A stretch of DNA of 45,218 bases from Akkermansia sp. Lineage in GTDB: Bacteria > Verrucomicrobiota > Verrucomicrobiia > Verrucomicrobiales > Akkermansiaceae. Positions 1 through 8,753 of the stretch are shown here, in pieces (positions within the stretch are counted from its first letter, which is position 1; each line of letters begins with the position of its first letter). The translations under genes and the position numbers were made by a program. Where the stretch lies: NCBI GenBank assembly GCA_030523775.1, contig JAUNHW010000019.1:1-45218 (forward strand), given 5' to 3'. A model generated the notes under the pieces. It was not told the origin of the DNA. It made no database searches and saw only the letters and a program-made list of their open reading frames with translations.

Positions 1-283
1 GAAGCATTAGCGAAGACGGATAAATCGTAAATCCTGCTGTGCCGCGCGTTGCTTGACAGAAAGGCGGTTTTCTGCTCCCACCGGGCGGTCAAGTTTTCCT
101 ATAACATGCACGCGCTTTGCCTGTCAACCATTTTCCCGCGCACCCCGCAGCGCACCCCATGCCTCCAAACCCCGCCGCGACAGATGGCCCGCACGCAGGC
201 AACCACAACCGACGAGCACTCAAAACGTACCGAGTTCCTACTGTCGAGTCGCGTAGTTACTGGAGCTTGCACCAGAACCAAAA
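1..283. other. Left-edge non-coding segment
   Basis: No gene could be supported here. The short open frames on either strand overlap one another, have no recognisable composition and look like chance frames. The segment follows the end of the KAP gene (read leftward) and holds a likely leftward promoter at 98-127, so it is probably the upstream region of a gene beyond the left edge. A leftward ATG lies at 5-7 but too little sequence remains to judge it. No hairpin plus T-run terminator for the KAP gene was found. Confidence 0.4.
98..127 (-). promoter_or_regulatory. Leftward sigma70-type promoter, candidate
   Basis: On the minus strand a consensus TTGACA (127-122) is followed by either TTATAG after 17 nt (104-99) or TATAGG after 18 nt (103-98). 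The -35 is perfect and the -10 is moderate. It points out of the window, so the gene it serves is not visible. Seen by eye only. Confidence 0.35.
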
Positions 284-2953
284 TCAGGAATTATTATGGA
301 AGAGTCTAGAGATATCTTCATTAAATGCACGCAAAATCTTTTCCAAGTCGCGCTGGGCGCGCGTTGGAGTTCGAACATATATAGATTGATTAAATGACAA
401 GTCTATGTAATTACCAGAGGAAAGATCGGAAATCAGCTGAGTTAATTCATTGGCAAATTGGGAATGTTCAGATTTGACTTTAGCAAGATAATCAGGCGTA
501 TCTGATATCTTAAAAATATGAGAGCATATAAAACAATCTAATTCTGTGGCTACAAGTTGTGTTGAATTTGTACTTGGAAATGGTTTCGGAGTTCTAAGAT
601 ATCTAATTGCGCATGATTGCAATAGTACTAATATTTTATCATATTTTGACGCAAAGTAAGCACAACCGCGCATGATACATTTACGATAATGGGAAGAATC
701 AATAACGGTTCTAGGCAAGGAAATGATGTTGGTGTCAAACTTTGCAACTTTACTATCTTTATAGTTTTTTATGTTGTAACAGCCTATTAAGAATCTGCAA
801 AAAATAAATCCGTAATAAAAACATGCCTTTGAGATAAAATGATTTGCTCCAGCACCTAATCTCTTTCTTACATCGACGTAGAGCTTGGCATCATCAGGGG
901 TGAAGTAATGGGGAGTAAATTTATCATTCGTAAGATACTTAATAAAAGAAGACACGATTACAATATTTGAGTGAAATAGCGAATGTCTAATCGAAGCGTA
1001 AAAATTGCACACAGTAGATAAATCATGAGAATCAAGATAAGCATTTAAGACATGTACTACAAAGTTTAAAGAAAGCTGCCAAGGCATTTTTTCATCATCA
1101 TCTATTCGATGTGAATTAAATAATTCATGCTTGAGTGATGTTGAAATAGCTTTTGAATATTTGGGATGTTTGCTAAATTTTGCTATCGAGTAACGATAAA
1201 CATCAGTGATTGATTTATGCATAAGGACAGGTACCGATCCTTTAAATTTATTCTGAATTAATGTTTTGACACGGCCGTCAAATATGCCCTTTTCGCCAAT
1301 TAAAACAGTTTCTATTAAATGCTCAGGTATAGACAAACGCGCAGTATATTCGCCACGAAGTGCCCTATTTAGACGCGCAAAATCGCTCTTGTTATTGAGT
1401 TCTGACATATAGTTGATTATGCTCCGTACACAGCCCCTGCTACGTACAACTCTTATAAAATCAGAATGAGCTTCAATCCACCTTTGATTTCCAGAAGGGA
1501 AGCCAGTACGATATTGTTGATAAGCGCGAAAAAAGCTCTCTGGATTGGAATCAATTAATTCTTGAGCAATCGAAGGTGATATCATTTTTAAGGCAACAGA
1601 AAGAAATATTGTTTTCACAGAAAATCTTTCCTTCCATTCTTCGTCTTCCGAGTTGGAAAGATACATCCATTCTATACTACACCACTTGGAAAATATACGT
1701 TCCAAATCACGTGGTGTTGGAAACTCAATTTGGTGTGATCTCCAAAATTCACATGTTTTTGGATACATCTTTTCGTTTTCAGCCATCATACTGTCACGCA
1801 TTTCCATGCGAGATTCATTAGAAATTTCTGGCAAGTTAAAAGTTATGTCGAAAATTTTGGATAGCTGTCCGCACACTGACTCTCGAGAATAATTAGAGCG
1901 CATCATCTTCTCGCAAAGCACGTCAATTGATATATTGCAAACGATCGTTAATCTTGAAATCTGCTTTAAGCGTTCTATGAGTGGCAGCAGTGCTTCGATT
2001 ATTGCAATATCTGCACGTTCAATATCATCGAAAAATAATATTGCATGCCTTTTATTTTTATTATGTTCTAATTTATTAGATATTTGCAAAGCGTATTGAG
2101 ATGTGTCATTGTTGCCATTATTAGCAATAATTTCTTCAACAGCTCGCACTATATCTGTATCTATTTTTAAAATGCTCTTTAGCAGCCATCCAATCATCGG
2201 AAGGCAATGTTTTTCCCTAATTATGTCCTTCTGTTCGATTATTTTTAATAACTCGAACTCAATTTGATGCCACGCCTCTTCGAAATTATGCGTTCGCCAT
2301 AAATTAATATTTCCTATTGCATATTTTTCATTATAAAATTCCCCTTGGGAAGTCACCCTCTGGCTATCTTCTATTTTTTCGTAGTGTACGTCTCGCAGCC
2401 TATTTTCCAAGTAGTGACGCAAGTGAGTTTTTCCTGATCCCCAATCACCAAGTATAGCTATTGCTTTTCCTTCTTTAATTGTTATACTAGACTTCCTAAT
2501 CCATGCATAAACTCCAGCGTACATGTAGCTTCTGCTTAAACGATCTTCTTCGTTTTTATCCGCTATGTGCTCCTTTTCAAATAAGTATTTTTCACATAAG
2601 CATACTGTGAAAACACAAACATAAAAAATGAATAATTTAAGCAGTGTATTATAATCTGCTATTACTAGGACACACATTACTAATGTAAGGGAGATGCCGC
2701 ATAGCATAAATTTAATCCATCTCCATATTTTCCCTTGTTTCCCATCTAAAAGTGTTGCAATCGCCACTATTATACAGCATGCGCACCATCCCTCTAGCTT
2801 CGGCAAATCTTCATTGCTGAATATTTCTGGAATAATTGGCCATATTATAAAGTATAGGGCGGCTGTGAAAATCGCACATATAGTCAGTCTAAAACTTGCA
2901 AAATCAAATTGATATGCAAGCCATTTTTTAATTCCTTCTTTATCTGACTTCAT
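284..2953 (-). CDS. KAP-family membrane P-loop NTPase
   Basis: 889-residue protein with about four hydrophobic segments in its first 125 residues (near 22-42, 56-70, 80-99, 105-121) and then a P-loop ATPase domain. Walker A is GDWGSGKT (169-176) and Walker B is ILFFDDIERAD (D309-D310). Membrane helices combined with a P-loop of this type are typical of KAP NTPases, a family that includes PifA, the F-plasmid protein that blocks phage T7. The C-terminal 400 residues are mostly helical and not recognised. The gene is far more AT-rich than its surroundings: a hand-counted 60-base line (2041-2100) has 15 G/C, whereas the neighbouring addA region exceeds 60%. Recent transfer is therefore likely. 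It lies downstream of the type III restriction genes on the same strand but has its own promoter. A defence or abortive-infection role is inferred from context; the family call is fairly sure, the function is not. Confidence 0.8.
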   Translation of the reverse strand: MKSDKEGIKKWLAYQFDFASFRLTICAIFTAALYFIIWPIIPEIFSNEDLPKLEGWCACCIIVAIATLLDGKQGKIWRWIKFMLCGISLTLVMCVLVIADYNTLLKLFIFYVCVFTVCLCEKYLFEKEHIADKNEEDRLSRSYMYAGVYAWIRKSSITIKEGKAIAILGDWGSGKTHLRHYLENRLRDVHYEKIEDSQRVTSQGEFYNEKYAIGNINLWRTHNFEEAWHQIEFELLKIIEQKDIIREKHCLPMIGWLLKSILKIDTDIVRAVEEIIANNGNNDTSQYALQISNKLEHNKNKRHAILFFDDIERADIAIIEALLPLIERLKQISRLTIVCNISIDVLCEKMMRSNYSRESVCGQLSKIFDITFNLPEISNESRMEMRDSMMAENEKMYPKTCEFWRSHQIEFPTPRDLERIFSKWCSIEWMYLSNSEDEEWKERFSVKTIFLSVALKMISPSIAQELIDSNPESFFRAYQQYRTGFPSGNQRWIEAHSDFIRVVRSRGCVRSIINYMSELNNKSDFARLNRALRGEYTARLSIPEHLIETVLIGEKGIFDGRVKTLIQNKFKGSVPVLMHKSITDVYRYSIAKFSKHPKYSKAISTSLKHELFNSHRIDDDEKMPWQLSLNFVVHVLNAYLDSHDLSTVCNFYASIRHSLFHSNIVIVSSFIKYLTNDKFTPHYFTPDDAKLYVDVRKRLGAGANHFISKACFYYGFIFCRFLIGCYNIKNYKDSKVAKFDTNIISLPRTVIDSSHYRKCIMRGCAYFASKYDKILVLLQSCAIRYLRTPKPFPSTNSTQLVATELDCFICSHIFKISDTPDYLAKVKSEHSQFANELTQLISDLSSGNYIDLSFNQSIYVRTPTRAQRDLEKILRAFNEDISRLFHNNS

Positions 2954-2959
2954 TCTTCT

Positions 2960-2987
2960 ATTATATAACTGCCTTGAATGTGATCAA
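2960..2987 (-). promoter_or_regulatory. Promoter of the KAP NTPase gene, probably leaderless
   Basis: Minus strand: TTGATC (2987-2982), 16-nt spacer, perfect TATAAT (2965-2960). Only six bases (AGAAGA) separate the -10 box from the ATG at 2953, so transcription would begin at or next to the start codon. That predicts a leaderless mRNA. Confidence 0.6.
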
Positions 2988-3168
2988 GAACTTTTTTCAT
3001 GTGTTACCTTTTGTAATACAATCGATTTCTCTGTTTTTCCTTGTCGCCATGCGGGGTGGCGGAGTTGTAATTTTTTTGAACTTTTTTCTTTTGCTGGTGG
3101 TTACACCTCGAATCCGCCTTCCAGGATGCACCTTTCTCAGAATGAATGCTACGCCGATGCCATACTTT

Positions 3169-6100
3169 TCACCTGCTGACTAAATCCATGAGGTGCTGGT
3201 AGGAGTCGACCACCTCGTAGTGTACGGAGTCGCTGCTGATGGCCTTGAAGTGTTCACGGGCGCAATGGATTTTGGCAGATTCGATTTCGCGGAGTTGCAG
3301 GGTGCTCATGCTGCCCTTGGTTTCCGCCACAAAGTAGATGTGCTTCACCATGCCTTCGTAGAATGAAATGGCCCAATCCGGGTTGTAATGCCCCACGGGG
3401 GTGTTGATGAAGAAACCCTTTGGGAGCTTGACATAGATGGCTACACTTTCGGAGGTGTCGAGGTGTTCGGCAAACCGGCGTTCGTTGTCGGAGTCGTACA
3501 GCAGATGGTCATAGAGATTCTTCTGGGTTTTGAAGGCATTGACACCCAACTTGCCGCGCAGAGTTGGTTCCGTGAACACGTTGCTCTCGTACCGCTCGTC
3601 CGTGGTGTGGTAGGTAATGTGCTGTATGATGACCGTGGCTTTTTCCTCGTTGATGATGTTGGCCGCTTTAATGATAAATTCCTCCGGGTTGATCTTGAAT
3701 TGGTCAAACACCGTCTTTTCTATGCCGCCAAGAATCTCGGCGACATCGCCGCGCGTCAGCCCTGTTGCCTCGACAACCCTACCGACGAGATCAAAGCGCA
3801 CCGCTTGTCCGGCATGCATCTCCACGTGCCTTTCGTCCGTGGAGCTGCGCTCGAACGCCAAGCCTTCCTGCAAGCTCTCGCGTGATTCAATCCGACGCAT
3901 GGAGCCCTGCGATATAACGAAGCGCGGGCGGCTGACATTCAACTTGCGGTTCAGGGCATCCACGGCTTTGGAGATAAGCTCGCGGCTGTCGAAGTCCACC
4001 ACGTATACGCTCTTTCCGTTGATACGCTTCCAGAGTTCCTTGAATTCGGGCATGCCGAGCTTGCTGCTGTCCACCTTGGCTTCCACGTTGTTGGCGCGCG
4101 CGTTCTCCGGCTGCATGCTACGGGTATCGTAGATGCTGTCAATGATAGCCAAGACGTCCTGCCTGTACGCCTCCACCGCCGCTGCCACCTGCACGGAACC
4201 ATCTTTCTTGTCCTCGTAATACTTGTCGGTCAGGGCGCCGTTCTCGTCCACATATCCGTTGACGATGAGGCTGTGGGTAATCTTCCGTGCAGCCGCTTCG
4301 TCGATGACCAAGGGGTTGCCCTCGCCGTCTTTGACCGTCTTTCCCACGAACAGGGAATCGGAAACAACCGTGGGGCGGTCCGCCACAGCCTCGGCAAGTT
4401 CGGTCTGCAAACCGCGCGCAAAACTCTCGTAGCTCTCGCTGGCAATTACCGTGAGCACGTTCACGTTGTGCACCTCATCTGCAAGCGCGTTGCTGTCCAT
4501 GCGCTCGCCGAGCTGATTCACGCAGAGGCGCAGGCCGCGGCCCACCTCCTGGCGTTTGCGCACCTCGCTGCTGCTCTGCTTGAGCGTGCATATCTGGAAC
4601 ACGTTGGGGTTGTCCCAGCCCTCGCGCAGGGCGGAGTGAGAGAAAATGAAGCGCACCGGGGATTTGCGAGGGTCGCGGTCCAGGAGCTTCTCCTTGTTTT
4701 TCATGATGAGGTCGTAGGCATCCACATCATCGCTAGCCTGGCCCCTTTGCCTGGCACGCTCGGTCAGGCCGTTGGTGAAGTGCCCCTGCCTGTCTTGAGA
4801 GAAATACCCTGCATGGGTTTTTCGGGCCTTGATTTGCGAGAGGTACTCCCGGTACTCCTCCGAGCCCAGCTCGAACTGTATGGTGTCCAGAACCTCCCGG
4901 TACTCCTCCTCGAACATGCGGGCATAGATGCCGAGCTCGTCCTCCGCATCGTAGTCGCGGTAGTTCTTCACCTCGTCGATGAAGAACAGGGAAAGCACCT
5001 TGATGCCGCGTGGGTAAAGCTCCTGCTCCCGCTCAATGTGGGAGAGGATGGTCTCGCGGATTTGCAGGCGACGCAGCTGTTCCTCGTTCACATTGCCGAG
5101 CACGTCACCGGCATAAAGCTTCTTGCCGTTCAGGAACTCCACCGAGCCGTCCCTGCCGTCGATGCGTTTCACGACATAGCCGTCCCGGTACTGCTCCATT
5201 TCCCCGGACTGCGGGAAGAGGTTGAAGCCCTCCGTAACCGTTGCTGTCTTTTTCCTCACTCCGGCACCGCCGCTGGTGTCGAACTGTATCGTGGCCGTGG
5301 GCGCGGCCTTGGACAGATTGATTCCCTGCAGGTACACATAGCCGTCCGTGGAGGAGGAGCCGGTTTCCGAGATGCCCTTCACGGCAATGCGCTTCACCAG
5401 GCGCTGGTTGTATGCGTCCTGCGCGTCCAGGCGGTACACCATGTTGTAGACGCTGTCCGCCCGGTGCGTGGCGGAGTACCGCAGCGTCAACATCGGTCGG
5501 AACTCCCGCAGGCGCTCGCGCGTCTGGCGCCCCTCCACGCTCTGCGGCTCGTCTATGATGAGAATGGGGTTCGTCTGCGCTATCACGTCTATTGGGCGCC
5601 GGCTCTGGAACTCGTCCAGTTTCATGTAGATGCGGCGCGCATCCTGCCCGCGCGCATTGAACGCCTGGGCGTTGATGATCATCACGTTGATGGTGTTGTT
5701 CTGCGCGAAACTCTGCACCTCCGTCAGATTTTTGGAATTGTAGATGAAGAAGTGGATTTTCCTTCCGTACTCCTCTGCAAAGTGCTCTGCCGTGATTTGG
5801 AAGGTCTTGTACACGCCCTCGCGGATGGCGATGCTCGGCACCACCACAATATACTTGCTCCAGCCATAGCGCGCATGCAGCTCGTACATGGTCTTGATGT
5901 ACGTGTAGGTCTTGCCCACGCCCGTCTCCATCTCAACCGACAGGTTGTATTTCCCCTCCAAGCGCTCCGACGGCTTAATTTGGTTCGCCCGCTGCACCTT
6001 GTTGAGCTGTTCCAGAATAATGGTGTCCGTGAGCCCGGGCACAATAGGGTGGTTCGCATATCCCACCGCTTCCAGGGCGCGATCTGACGTTCCGGAAAAC

Positions 6101-6225
6101 AGTTCCGTTCCGCTCCCGGGATCGATGCGGTAGCGCGAGCTGTGGCGCGGCTGCCCGGCAAACACGTCGCACACTGCCTTCGCGGCATCCGCCTGAAACT
6201 TCTGGTGCTTGAATCTCAGTTTCAT
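3169..6225 (-). CDS. Type III restriction enzyme, Res subunit
   Basis: 1018 residues, the normal size for Res subunits of type III restriction-modification enzymes. A superfamily 2 helicase/translocase core is visible: motif I TGVGKTYTY (GVGKT at 102-106), motif II IIDEPQS (DEPQ at 225-228), and motif III-like RYSATH near 249-254. The C-terminus carries the PD-(D/E)XK endonuclease site: NPDW (D950), then AETKG (E968, K970). All key residues are present, so the enzyme looks active. It would need Mod for site recognition and cut after ATP-driven translocation or sliding. It is the last gene of the four-gene run, 21 nt after the mod stop. The region just before the ATG is G-rich (GGGGGTGGG), the nearest thing to a ribosome site in this run. 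Confidence 0.95.
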   Translation of the reverse strand: MKLRFKHQKFQADAAKAVCDVFAGQPRHSSRYRIDPGSGTELFSGTSDRALEAVGYANHPIVPGLTDTIILEQLNKVQRANQIKPSERLEGKYNLSVEMETGVGKTYTYIKTMYELHARYGWSKYIVVVPSIAIREGVYKTFQITAEHFAEEYGRKIHFFIYNSKNLTEVQSFAQNNTINVMIINAQAFNARGQDARRIYMKLDEFQSRRPIDVIAQTNPILIIDEPQSVEGRQTRERLREFRPMLTLRYSATHRADSVYNMVYRLDAQDAYNQRLVKRIAVKGISETGSSSTDGYVYLQGINLSKAAPTATIQFDTSGGAGVRKKTATVTEGFNLFPQSGEMEQYRDGYVVKRIDGRDGSVEFLNGKKLYAGDVLGNVNEEQLRRLQIRETILSHIEREQELYPRGIKVLSLFFIDEVKNYRDYDAEDELGIYARMFEEEYREVLDTIQFELGSEEYREYLSQIKARKTHAGYFSQDRQGHFTNGLTERARQRGQASDDVDAYDLIMKNKEKLLDRDPRKSPVRFIFSHSALREGWDNPNVFQICTLKQSSSEVRKRQEVGRGLRLCVNQLGERMDSNALADEVHNVNVLTVIASESYESFARGLQTELAEAVADRPTVVSDSLFVGKTVKDGEGNPLVIDEAAARKITHSLIVNGYVDENGALTDKYYEDKKDGSVQVAAAVEAYRQDVLAIIDSIYDTRSMQPENARANNVEAKVDSSKLGMPEFKELWKRINGKSVYVVDFDSRELISKAVDALNRKLNVSRPRFVISQGSMRRIESRESLQEGLAFERSSTDERHVEMHAGQAVRFDLVGRVVEATGLTRGDVAEILGGIEKTVFDQFKINPEEFIIKAANIINEEKATVIIQHITYHTTDERYESNVFTEPTLRGKLGVNAFKTQKNLYDHLLYDSDNERRFAEHLDTSESVAIYVKLPKGFFINTPVGHYNPDWAISFYEGMVKHIYFVAETKGSMSTLQLREIESAKIHCAREHFKAISSDSVHYEVVDSYQHLMDLVSR

Positions 6226-6246
6226 GGTGCAATTCCCACCCCCGCA

Positions 6247-8067
6247 TTAAATGACCTTCACCGTCGTGTCCGGCGATATCAGCTTGAACCGTTCCCCCAC
6301 GTTGATTTTAGCAGGGCTGTCCGCAAACCCGGAATCCCGGAAAACGGCGCGTATCGGCTTGCGCTTGGCTATCGCCTCTACCACGCTTTCCGGAATGTTC
6401 TCGTTGAAACAGGCCACCAGGTCGCCATCGTTGTACGTGTGCACCGTGCACCCTTCTATCTCCTCGCATGTGTACGGCAGGGACAGCGGAAGCCCCCAAT
6501 CCAAAATGCACCCGAAAAACAGGTCCAGCGCACTGCGGTCTCCCTTGATATTCTCCTTTTGCTCTCGCAGCTTCTCCTGTGTCGTCTCCCCCGGCGTATA
6601 GTAGATGTCCTCCATGTTGCTCTCGTCCACCTTGAACACGCGGAAACCTATGTCTAGGGTTTGCCCAGCCAACCCAGCCTCCTGCTTGATTGCCTCACCA
6701 GCCCGCCGAATGCGCTCCTTGCCTATGTCGCAGATGGTCCTGAAGCCTGATGCATATGCAACCGATGCTTCTGGACATGGTTCATTTAACTGAACCATAA
6801 TAAAACGTCGATTGCCACCATCATTATGATTGGCCAGAAGTGTGGCGTGAGCTGCGGCGGCCGAACCAGAATAAAAATCAAGAACGATATCTTCTTGACT
6901 TTTCGTGCGAATAGTCGCACCTATGATAATTTCCTGTAGTAGAGAAACAGGCTTGGGATAATCGAAACAATCGCCCAATCCTAACTGTTCCAAATCTTCC
7001 TTTCCTTTTTTATTTAGATGTTTTAGAATTGAATAAAACTTCGTAAAATCGGTGTCTACCCTTCTGTACCGACCGACTACATGCCCGTCATTACGTTTAA
7101 TCAAAACATACTTGCCATCCGCAATCCCCTCATTAATTTCTTTTAGCTTTTCATCGCCATGATAAACGGCTATTTCCTCATATAAACAAGTCCCGTATTT
7201 ACCAAATTCCTTTCTCAGCCAATCCGTCTCTGTCCAATACTTAACTCCGTCAATATCCACAATTTCACCTCGAATATCTTTGGGTTTCCCCAAAGGTTGG
7301 AACGCATTGATGTTTTTTGCAAAGGCCAAAAGATAATCATGTCCAATAATGGCTTGTTTTGCCAGACCACCACCTTCTGCTCTTACTACAACAAAGCATG
7401 CCACCTTATTATGCTCGCCATACACTTCATTTGCTATGTTTATGGCATTCTGAATCTCGTGATCATCTATAGAAATAAAAATAACGCCATCCTCCTTAAG
7501 AAGCGAACGAGAAATCAGTAATCGTGAATACATATATGAACACCAATCTGAATGGAATCGCCCATTTGAGTCCGTGTTCTTGAAGAGTCTATCACCATCT
7601 TCGTCAAATACTTTTGTGGAATCATCGTATTCGTCAGTGCTGAGATGAAAATCATCTTTATATATGAGATCACTTCCCGTATTGTACGGCGGGTCGATGT
7701 AAATCATCTTGACCTTACCCATATAGTTTTCCTGAAGGAGCTTGAGGACCTCGAGGTTATCGCCTTCGATGTAGAGGTTCTGGGTGGTGTCCCAATCCTT
7801 GCTTTCGTCTGGGCAGGGGCGGAGGGTTTTGCGGATGGGGCGGTTGGCCTCTGCAATGGCGGCACGTTTGCCAACCCATGTGAATTCGTAGGCTTCATCG
7901 CCTTCCAGCACATCGGAGGAAAGGAGCTGGCGGAGCTTGTCAAAGTCCACAACCTTCTTGGGCTTTCCATCCACGAGTGTTTCTGTGACGGCCTGGGGGA
8001 AGATAGAGGCTATCTTGTCGATGTTGAGTTGGTCCCCGTCGGGGCTTTCCATGCGCATTTTTTCCAT
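6247..8067 (-). CDS. Type III DNA methyltransferase, Mod subunit (beta-class N6-adenine)
   Basis: 606 residues. Motif IV DPPYNTGS (DPPY 125-128) comes before the AdoMet motif I, LDFYSGSAAAAHA (DFYSGS 397-402), with a long target-recognition region between them. That order defines beta-class amino-methyltransferases such as the EcoP1/EcoP15 Mod proteins. It modifies self DNA and supplies sequence specificity to Res, with which it should form a complex. It sits 22 nt after the DUF4391 gene and 21 nt before res. The middle of the gene (about 6780-7700, residues 125-430) is clearly more AT-rich than both ends: hand-counted lines give 40% (7261) and 43% (7201) G/C against 53% (7921) and 57% (6361). 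This suggests a swapped central block. No Shine-Dalgarno is seen before the ATG; a second in-frame ATG follows three codons later and could be used instead. Confidence 0.95.
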   Translation of the reverse strand: MEKMRMESPDGDQLNIDKIASIFPQAVTETLVDGKPKKVVDFDKLRQLLSSDVLEGDEAYEFTWVGKRAAIAEANRPIRKTLRPCPDESKDWDTTQNLYIEGDNLEVLKLLQENYMGKVKMIYIDPPYNTGSDLIYKDDFHLSTDEYDDSTKVFDEDGDRLFKNTDSNGRFHSDWCSYMYSRLLISRSLLKEDGVIFISIDDHEIQNAINIANEVYGEHNKVACFVVVRAEGGGLAKQAIIGHDYLLAFAKNINAFQPLGKPKDIRGEIVDIDGVKYWTETDWLRKEFGKYGTCLYEEIAVYHGDEKLKEINEGIADGKYVLIKRNDGHVVGRYRRVDTDFTKFYSILKHLNKKGKEDLEQLGLGDCFDYPKPVSLLQEIIIGATIRTKSQEDIVLDFYSGSAAAAHATLLANHNDGGNRRFIMVQLNEPCPEASVAYASGFRTICDIGKERIRRAGEAIKQEAGLAGQTLDIGFRVFKVDESNMEDIYYTPGETTQEKLREQKENIKGDRSALDLFFGCILDWGLPLSLPYTCEEIEGCTVHTYNDGDLVACFNENIPESVVEAIAKRKPIRAVFRDSGFADSPAKINVGERFKLISPDTTVKVI

Positions 8068-8089
8068 GATGAGCGGAGAGGTGATGAGA

Positions 8090-8740
8090 TTAAAGGGAAT
8101 CGAGTTGAGCTTGGAGCAAGCGTACCTGACGGTTGAGCTCCACCTGGCGGTTGAGCTGTTTTTCCCTGCGGATTTTGTTTTTGAGGGCGGTGATTTGTTT
8201 TACCAGGCGGCATTTTTCCCGAGCGCGCTGAACGCTTGCTTCCAGGGATTCGGCGGGGGATGGCGGTGTGAGGGCTTTTCCTGCAATCTGGCGCACCAGG
8301 TTCTCATAAATGGAATCCATGGTGAGGCCCTGAAGCCGGCAAGGCAGCTTCTCCCGCAGGCACCAGCCCGAGGAGTGAAAAGAGGCCAGCACCTTGGCAT
8401 CTCCCTTGGGTGAGCATTCCTTGTAGCTGATGCGTGCTTGATAACGGCCGTTATGTTCCAGCAGGAAAAGGATGGAGTATGGAATCATGCTCTCCAGGAC
8501 ACGGATGACATCCTCGTTGAACTTTCTTTCCGTGAGTGAGATTTCTATGACCTGGATTTCATCCACTTGCTTTCCTGTGGAGACGCGCAGGGTGTCCGCG
8601 GAGAGCTTGTGGCTCCATACAATGCTTTTGATTTGCTCCACAATGCATCGCTTAAGCGTTGCGGAGAGGGGCAGCTTGCGGTATAGCGTCTGCTTGGGGA
8701 TGCGCTTGTGAAGCTCTGTGCTGGCAGGGAAGTTGAGCAT
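8090..8740 (-). CDS. DUF4391 family protein
   Basis: 216 residues from the ATG at 8740. This start is chosen because the conserved family opening, (F)PASTELHKRIPKQTLYRKL, follows directly and the upstream gene's stop lies only 13 nt before it; a longer in-frame extension would run into the helicase gene. The conserved core continues through ALKRCIVEQI-like, EIQVIEISL and YSILFLLEH segments. The last 55 residues are charged and helical with heptad-like leucines, a probable coiled coil. DUF4391 has no assigned function to my knowledge, but it recurs between a SNF2-type helicase and a type III Mod gene in bacterial genomes, as it does here. An adaptor or accessory role in the restriction system is inferred only from that context. 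Confidence 0.88.
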   Translation of the reverse strand: MLNFPASTELHKRIPKQTLYRKLPLSATLKRCIVEQIKSIVWSHKLSADTLRVSTGKQVDEIQVIEISLTERKFNEDVIRVLESMIPYSILFLLEHNGRYQARISYKECSPKGDAKVLASFHSSGWCLREKLPCRLQGLTMDSIYENLVRQIAGKALTPPSPAESLEASVQRAREKCRLVKQITALKNKIRREKQLNRQVELNRQVRLLQAQLDSL

Positions 8741-8753
8741 GGGCGCGAACGGG

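Noticed and set aside
3040..3066. CGCCA/TGGCG hairpin between KAP and res as a terminator for res
   Set aside because: The stem is only five base pairs, and on the minus strand the following bases are not T-rich.
2974..3183. 69-codon plus-strand frame between the KAP and res genes
   Set aside because: It has a hydrophobic stretch, but it overlaps the KAP promoter, shows no supporting promoter, and the AT-rich composition makes Phe/Leu/Val runs likely by chance.
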